Source of the DNA: Pandoraea terrae
GTDB lineage: Bacteria; Pseudomonadota; Gammaproteobacteria; Burkholderiales; Burkholderiaceae
Direction of reading: 5' to 3'
DNA: 64,000 nucleotides
NCBI RefSeq assembly: GCF_902459695.1
Contig: NZ_CABPRZ010000005.1
Span: forward strand, 62,001 to 126,000
Shown: in pieces, positions 60,231 through 64,000 of the stretch
Layout: each line of letters begins with the position of its first letter
Position numbering within the stretch: position 1 is the stretch's first letter
Made by a program: the position numbers and the translations under genes
The notes under the pieces: generated by a model
Databases searched by the model: none
What the model saw: only the letters and a program-made list of their open reading frames with translations
Told to the model about the DNA's origin: nothing

Positions 60231-60303
60231 TCGCTTCCTGCCGATGCGGCGGCGCGCGCCCAATGCAAACCGGCCGACATGGGTGGTGCGCTAGAATCGG
60301 CAC

Positions 60304-61257
60304 ATGAACCTGCGCTTTCTCGAAACTTTTGTCTGGCTGGCCAAGCTGAAGAATTTCCGGCTGACGGCCGAACGTCTGCACACGACGCAGGCCGCCGTAT
60401 CGAGCCGGATTGCCTCGCTCGAGCAGGGCTTCGGCGTGCGCCTGTTTGACCGTAGCGCGCGCGAGGTCACGCTCACGGCCAGCGGCCAGAAGGCGTTGGC
60501 GTATGCTGAGCGGATCGTCAAGCTGGGCCACGAGATGAAGCGCGAACTCGCCGATGCCGATGTCCGCCCAAGCTTGCTCCATATCGGCGTGATCGAGTCC
60601 ATTGTGCACAGCTGGTTTCCCGACCTGGCTGCGCGTATCCACCGCGAGTATCCGAAACTGGAGATCGAACTGACGAGCGAGACGACCATCAACCTCTGCA
60701 AGCAGCTCGAGGCCGGTTCGCTGGATCTGATCCTGCAGACCGACGTCATTGAGACTACCGGTATCGAGAACGTGTCGCTGGCGGAGTTCCCCATGCGCTG
60801 GGTCGGCAGTCCCAAGCTCAATCTCGAAGGCGAGACCTTGTCGCTCGCCGATCTCGCCGCCTATCCGCTGATCAGCTTCTCGCGTCATTCCGGTCCGCAC
60901 AAGACTGTCGAACGGATGTTTGCCGTGGCGGCGGATCAGCCGGTGCGCGTGTCATGCATGACTTCCGTCGCGGCGATGATTCGTCTCGCGGTCGACGGTT
61001 TCGGCGTGACCGTGCTGCCGCCGGCCATTATTCAGCGCGAGTTGCATGAGCACAGCCTGCAACTGCTGCGCGTGGACGCCAATTTCCCGAATCTGCCCCT
61101 CGTCGGCTCGTTCCGCACGGGAACACCACTGGCCGAGAACGTGGCGCGGCTTGCGCAGCAGACGGCCAGCGAATTCGCGCTCAACATGGGCCCGGACATC
61201 GCCATCCCGCCCGCCGTGTCGATGCAGGCGCCTGCCTGGGGCACGCAGGACGCCTGA
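60304..61257 (+). CDS. LysR-family transcriptional regulator
   Basis: 317-aa regulator. Helix-turn-helix near 15-50 (KNFRLTAERLHTTQAAVSSR then IASLEQGFGVRLFDR), effector domain about 90-300. It is followed by a plus-strand gene for a 217-aa protein and an MHS transporter, and may control them. The ligand cannot be read from sequence. Confidence 0.9.
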   Translation: MNLRFLETFVWLAKLKNFRLTAERLHTTQAAVSSRIASLEQGFGVRLFDRSAREVTLTASGQKALAYAERIVKLGHEMKRELADADVRPSLLHIGVIESIVHSWFPDLAARIHREYPKLEIELTSETTINLCKQLEAGSLDLILQTDVIETTGIENVSLAEFPMRWVGSPKLNLEGETLSLADLAAYPLISFSRHSGPHKTVERMFAVAADQPVRVSCMTSVAAMIRLAVDGFGVTVLPPAIIQRELHEHSLQLLRVDANFPNLPLVGSFRTGTPLAENVARLAQQTASEFALNMGPDIAIPPAVSMQAPAWGTQDA

Positions 61258-61300
61258 CACGGCGTCGTCCCGCTTCGCTTTTCCCCCTTTTTTTCCGGTA

Positions 61301-61319
61301 ACGCCCGTCCCGCGGGCGT
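61301..61319. terminator. Hairpin between LysR and the 217-aa gene
   Basis: ACGCCCG and CGGGCGT form a seven-base stem with a five-base loop, 44 bases past the LysR stop. The following CATAAGATTTT is only moderately T-rich, so this is a probable weak terminator. Confidence 0.5.
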
Positions 61320-61479
61320 CATAAGATTTTCGCGTTGCTGTGAATTAGTTTTCTTGTTGGACGCGTTTCCCGCGATTTTGCACACTCGGGCTCTGCCTTG
61401 CCCGTGCGGCGTCCCGAACGGACGCACCTTCCCCCACGCACGGCAGGCGCCTGTAGACGATTTCGACGGAACGCTTGCC

Positions 61480-62133
61480 ATGACTTCGACCCCGCCCCGC
61501 GCCCAGCTCTGCATCTGGACGGACATCGACCCGGCCTTCGAGGCCGATTTCAACCGCTGGTACGACCGCGAACATATGCAGGAGCGCGTCGCGATTCCCG
61601 GGTTCCGGTTCGCACGCCGCTTCAAGGCGCTCGATGCCACCGCGCGTCCCTACCTGGCGCTGTATTGCACGCAAGACGCGGCGGTCTTCACGAGCGATGC
61701 GTACCGGAACGCTTTCAACGGCCAGACGGAATGGTCGCTGCGCAATTTCGCGCGCATGCGCGCCACGCAGCGCCGGGTCGGCACGCTCGACGTCGAGGCA
61801 GGCGTTGGGCAGGGCGGTTTCCTTGCGGCATTCGTGCTGTCCGAAGCAGCGCTCGCGGCCGTGCGCGATCGCCTCGCGGCCCAGCTGACGGAAACCACGG
61901 CCGCCGACGGTATCATTCGCGCGACGTTGCAGGTCACGGTGCCCACGCTGTCTGTCTCGCTGACCGCACCGGACGCCGCGGCGGCGCCTGCCGATGGCGT
62001 CGTGCTGATCGAAGGCACGAGCGCCGAGGCGGTGCGCGCTGCAGCCGTCGCGCTTGCCGCAGCCCACGGACTGCCGGCGTCGTCCGTTACTGTCTTCGGC
62101 ATGCTTTGGCGCCTCGGCGCCGACAGCAACTGA
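61480..62133 (+). CDS. 217-aa protein with two EthD/dimeric alpha-beta barrel-like halves
   Basis: The first half begins AQLCIWTDIDPAFEADFNRW then YDREHMQERVAIPGFRFARR. The W-x-D-x-EH pattern and IPGF are those of small dimeric ferredoxin-like domains, which often bind aromatic or lactone substrates. The second half repeats the fold loosely. It is soluble, with no signal. Fifty-eight bases later the MHS transporter begins, so the two are probably one transcript. It is probably an enzyme or binding protein for the transported compound. No exact family assigned. Confidence 0.7.
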   Translation: MTSTPPRAQLCIWTDIDPAFEADFNRWYDREHMQERVAIPGFRFARRFKALDATARPYLALYCTQDAAVFTSDAYRNAFNGQTEWSLRNFARMRATQRRVGTLDVEAGVGQGGFLAAFVLSEAALAAVRDRLAAQLTETTAADGIIRATLQVTVPTLSVSLTAPDAAAAPADGVVLIEGTSAEAVRAAAVALAAAHGLPASSVTVFGMLWRLGADSN

Positions 62134-62191
62134 GCGCTTCATTGCCCGCCATTGCGCGGGTTCCCCTGTTCCGCCCCGCCAAGAGATTTCC

Positions 62192-63529
62192 ATGACGTCC
62201 CTGACTGAAGCCCAAGCGCCTGCCCGCCCAGGCGCCGTGCCATCCGCCGCATCGTCCACCGGCCGGAACAAAGGCCGCCTTGCCACCGCCAGCATGGTCG
62301 GCACAACGCTGGAGTGGTATGACTTTACCGTCTACAACACGCTTGCCGCGCTGGTATTCAACCACCTGTTCTTTCCTTCAGTGGATCCGCTTGCGGGGAC
62401 CATCCTCGCACTGTCGACCTATGCCGTAGGCTACGTCTCACGTCCGCTTGGCGGCTTCGTTTTCGGCAATCTGGGCGATCGCATCGGGCGTCGCGCGGTG
62501 CTGGTGCTGACGCTGATCCTCATGGGGCTGACCACCGGCCTGATGGGGCTGCTGCCCACGTACGCGGCGATCGGTATCTGGAGTCCGGTCTTGCTGGTAG
62601 CGCTACGGTTCGTTCAGGGCGTGGCGCTTGGCGGCGAATGGGCCGGCGCAGTGTTGCTTTCGATCGAACACGGCGAGCAGGACAAGCGCGGACTGAACGC
62701 CTCATGGACACAGGTCGGCCCATCGTTCGGCACACTGCTCGCGACGGGCTTGATCGCGTTGATCACGCTGGCCATTTCGCCCGATGACTTCCTCGGTTGG
62801 GGCTGGCGTATTCCGTTCCTGGCGAGTCTGTTGTTGGTCGGCTTCGGCCTGTGGGTGCGACGTGGCGTCGAGGAAACGCCCATGTTCGAAGAAATGGCCC
62901 AGTCGCACCGGCAGGCGAAGACGCCGATTGCAGACGTGTTTCGCTCGCACTGGCGCAATCTTCTGGTGGCTGGCGGTTCGCGCATCGGCTCGGATGTGCT
63001 TTACGCACTGATGGTCGTCTTCACCTTGACCTACGTGACCGGCACCCTGCATCTCTCGCGTCCGCTCGCCTTGACCGCCGTGCTCGTAGGCACGGCCTGC
63101 AACGCGCTGAGCGTCCCGCTGTTCGGTGCGCTGTCGGACAAGCTCGGGCGCCGTCCGGTGTACGGATTCGGCGTGCTTTGCGCGGTGATCTGGGCGTACG
63201 CGTTCTTCGTTCTGCTCGATACGGCGCATCCGGGACTGATCGTGCTGGCGGTGGTTGTCGGCCTTGTGATTCACGCGATCATGTACGGACCGCAGGCGGC
63301 CTTCGTCACGGAACAATTTCCGACACGCGTACGCTACGCGGGTTCATCGCTGGCCTACACGCTGGCGGGGATTGTCGGCGGCGGTTTCGCGCCATTGATC
63401 ATTGTCAGCCTGTTCAAGCAATACGGCACGACGTTCGCCGTTTCGATCTACGTGACGGGCGCGCTGCTGGTGACCGCGATCGCATTGTTCGCGGCCCGTG
63501 AAACGGCCGGCAAGCCGCTCGCGGACTGA
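62192..63529 (+). CDS. MHS-family (MFS) metabolite:proton symporter
   Basis: 445-aa inner-membrane transporter, 12 helices. Signature segments are TLEWYDFTVYNTLAALVFN in helix 1, GDRIGRRAVLV in the first loop, GGEWAGAVLLSIEHGEQ and SDKLGRRPVYGFG. Relatives move citrate, shikimate, alpha-ketoglutarate, proline/betaine or aromatic acids with protons. The ATG at 62192 follows AAGAGA. The gene before it and the LysR regulator suggest a small catabolic module of unknown substrate. Confidence 0.92.
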   Translation: MTSLTEAQAPARPGAVPSAASSTGRNKGRLATASMVGTTLEWYDFTVYNTLAALVFNHLFFPSVDPLAGTILALSTYAVGYVSRPLGGFVFGNLGDRIGRRAVLVLTLILMGLTTGLMGLLPTYAAIGIWSPVLLVALRFVQGVALGGEWAGAVLLSIEHGEQDKRGLNASWTQVGPSFGTLLATGLIALITLAISPDDFLGWGWRIPFLASLLLVGFGLWVRRGVEETPMFEEMAQSHRQAKTPIADVFRSHWRNLLVAGGSRIGSDVLYALMVVFTLTYVTGTLHLSRPLALTAVLVGTACNALSVPLFGALSDKLGRRPVYGFGVLCAVIWAYAFFVLLDTAHPGLIVLAVVVGLVIHAIMYGPQAAFVTEQFPTRVRYAGSSLAYTLAGIVGGGFAPLIIVSLFKQYGTTFAVSIYVTGALLVTAIALFAARETAGKPLAD

Positions 63530-63732
63530 GACCGAACACGTGATCCACCACCGCGCAGGGCGTCGTCCGATTAGGCAACCCGGTTTGCCGTGGTCTATAG
63601 TGATAGCGCATATCCTGGACCGATAGCCTCGCCGCGCACGATCGCGGCGCGCGACGACAAGCGTTCGCGCCACCGACGGCGCCGAGCGCACGGGCGCAAG
63701 CGACGAGCGGCGCCGCGTACGCGGGAGGGATC

Positions 63733-64000
63733 ATGCGTCTTCACTTTGTTCAGGCCACCACCCTGGGGGCCGGTTTGTTGGCCGCAGCGCTTGCCGCGCA
63801 GGCCGAGCCGATGCGGCTGTCCGATGTCAGGGCAGCGAACGGCCAACAGCTCACCGTCGAAGAACTCAGGCAGATGATGCCTGGCGCGAAGGTGATGAGC
63901 ATCTCATACAACGGCAGTACGCGCCGGTGGACAAACGATACCGACGGCAAGCTCAATGCTTCGTCCGACAATAAGGGCAATACGGGATCGGGCGGGCGGA
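63733..64000 (+). CDS. Exported protein, N-terminus only (cut by window edge)
   Basis: At least 89 residues are visible. Signal peptide MRLHFVQATTLGAGLLAAAL then AAQA-EP. The mature part (TVEELRQMMPGAKVMSISYN, then NDTDGKLNASSDNKG) is polar and small-domain-like. GGGAGG lies six bases before the ATG. I do not recognise the family from this part; the rest is outside the window. Confidence 0.75.
   Translation, partial: MRLHFVQATTLGAGLLAAALAAQAEPMRLSDVRAANGQQLTVEELRQMMPGAKVMSISYNGSTRRWTNDTDGKLNASSDNKGNTGSGGR

Overview
The window is GC-rich DNA (low-to-mid 60s % by eye) from a Gram-negative bacterium. Gene content points to the Burkholderiales, most likely family Burkholderiaceae; Pandoraea is my best guess for the genus. 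That is an inference from family content (HutC/HutU, a DUF3348-DUF802-OmpA-DUF2894 locus, LpxL-type acyltransferase, YXWGXW lipoprotein, YjgN-M48 pair, trimeric-type porin), not a search result. It reads as chromosome. The only mobile-element traces are two short IS3-family OrfA remnants around 7.3-8.3 kb. One tRNA (Gly, anticodon UCC) is present; there are no rRNA genes or CRISPR arrays.

Layout. 0-1.6 kb: start of hutU, the HutC repressor and two HutC-type operators, then a carboxymuconolactone-decarboxylase-family protein. 1.7-2.7 kb: trmB and tRNA-Gly with a promoter and an intrinsic terminator between them. 3.1-7.2 kb: an SPFH/SHOCT protein, a four-helix membrane protein and a zinc-ribbon/TPR membrane protein, resembling the Bacillus YdjG-YdjI membrane-stress pair. 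7.2-10.4 kb: IS remnants, an orphan 126-aa protein, a pentapeptide-repeat protein and a YoaK-type membrane protein. 10.4-14.8 kb: four overlapping genes (DUF3348, DUF802, OmpA/MotB-like, DUF2894) that look like a MotAB/ZorAB-type ion-driven machine with a long repeated coiled tail.

14.9-27.8 kb is a coherent catabolic locus. A MocR regulator and a TetR regulator flank a palindrome. A minus-strand operon then carries an NCS1 permease, a beta-barrel channel, ferredoxin reductase, ferredoxin, a Rieske oxygenase, hydantoinase A and B subunits, a small zinc-ribbon subunit and an isochorismatase-fold amidohydrolase. Together they suggest uptake, hydroxylation, ATP-dependent ring opening and deamidation of an N-heterocycle whose identity is unknown. 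28-31.7 kb: candidate tiny membrane proteins, a PAS-GAF-GGDEF cyclase and a coupled lipoprotein / 99-aa secreted protein / lytic transglycosylase operon. 32-36.3 kb: ureide genes (OHCU decarboxylase, LysR, MFS transporter, and two 5-hydroxyisourate hydrolases, one with a Tat signal).

36.3-46 kb: two SnoaL-like proteins, a secreted tyrosine phosphatase, a YXWGXW lipoprotein, a porin, an AT-rich regulatory region, a class-C-type serine hydrolase, an atypical SDR, and YjgN plus an M48 protease. 46-64 kb: KefC/KefF, an LpxL-type acyltransferase, small envelope proteins, a PAS-GGDEF-EAL protein, an SGNH hydrolase, a DsbA-fold isomerase, YeiH, a glycosyltransferase with an O-antigen-ligase-like protein, a LysR regulator, an MHS-family transporter and a truncated secreted protein at the right edge. 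Many start codons were moved downstream of the longest frame on the basis of ribosome-binding sites, domain boundaries or overlapping promoters.
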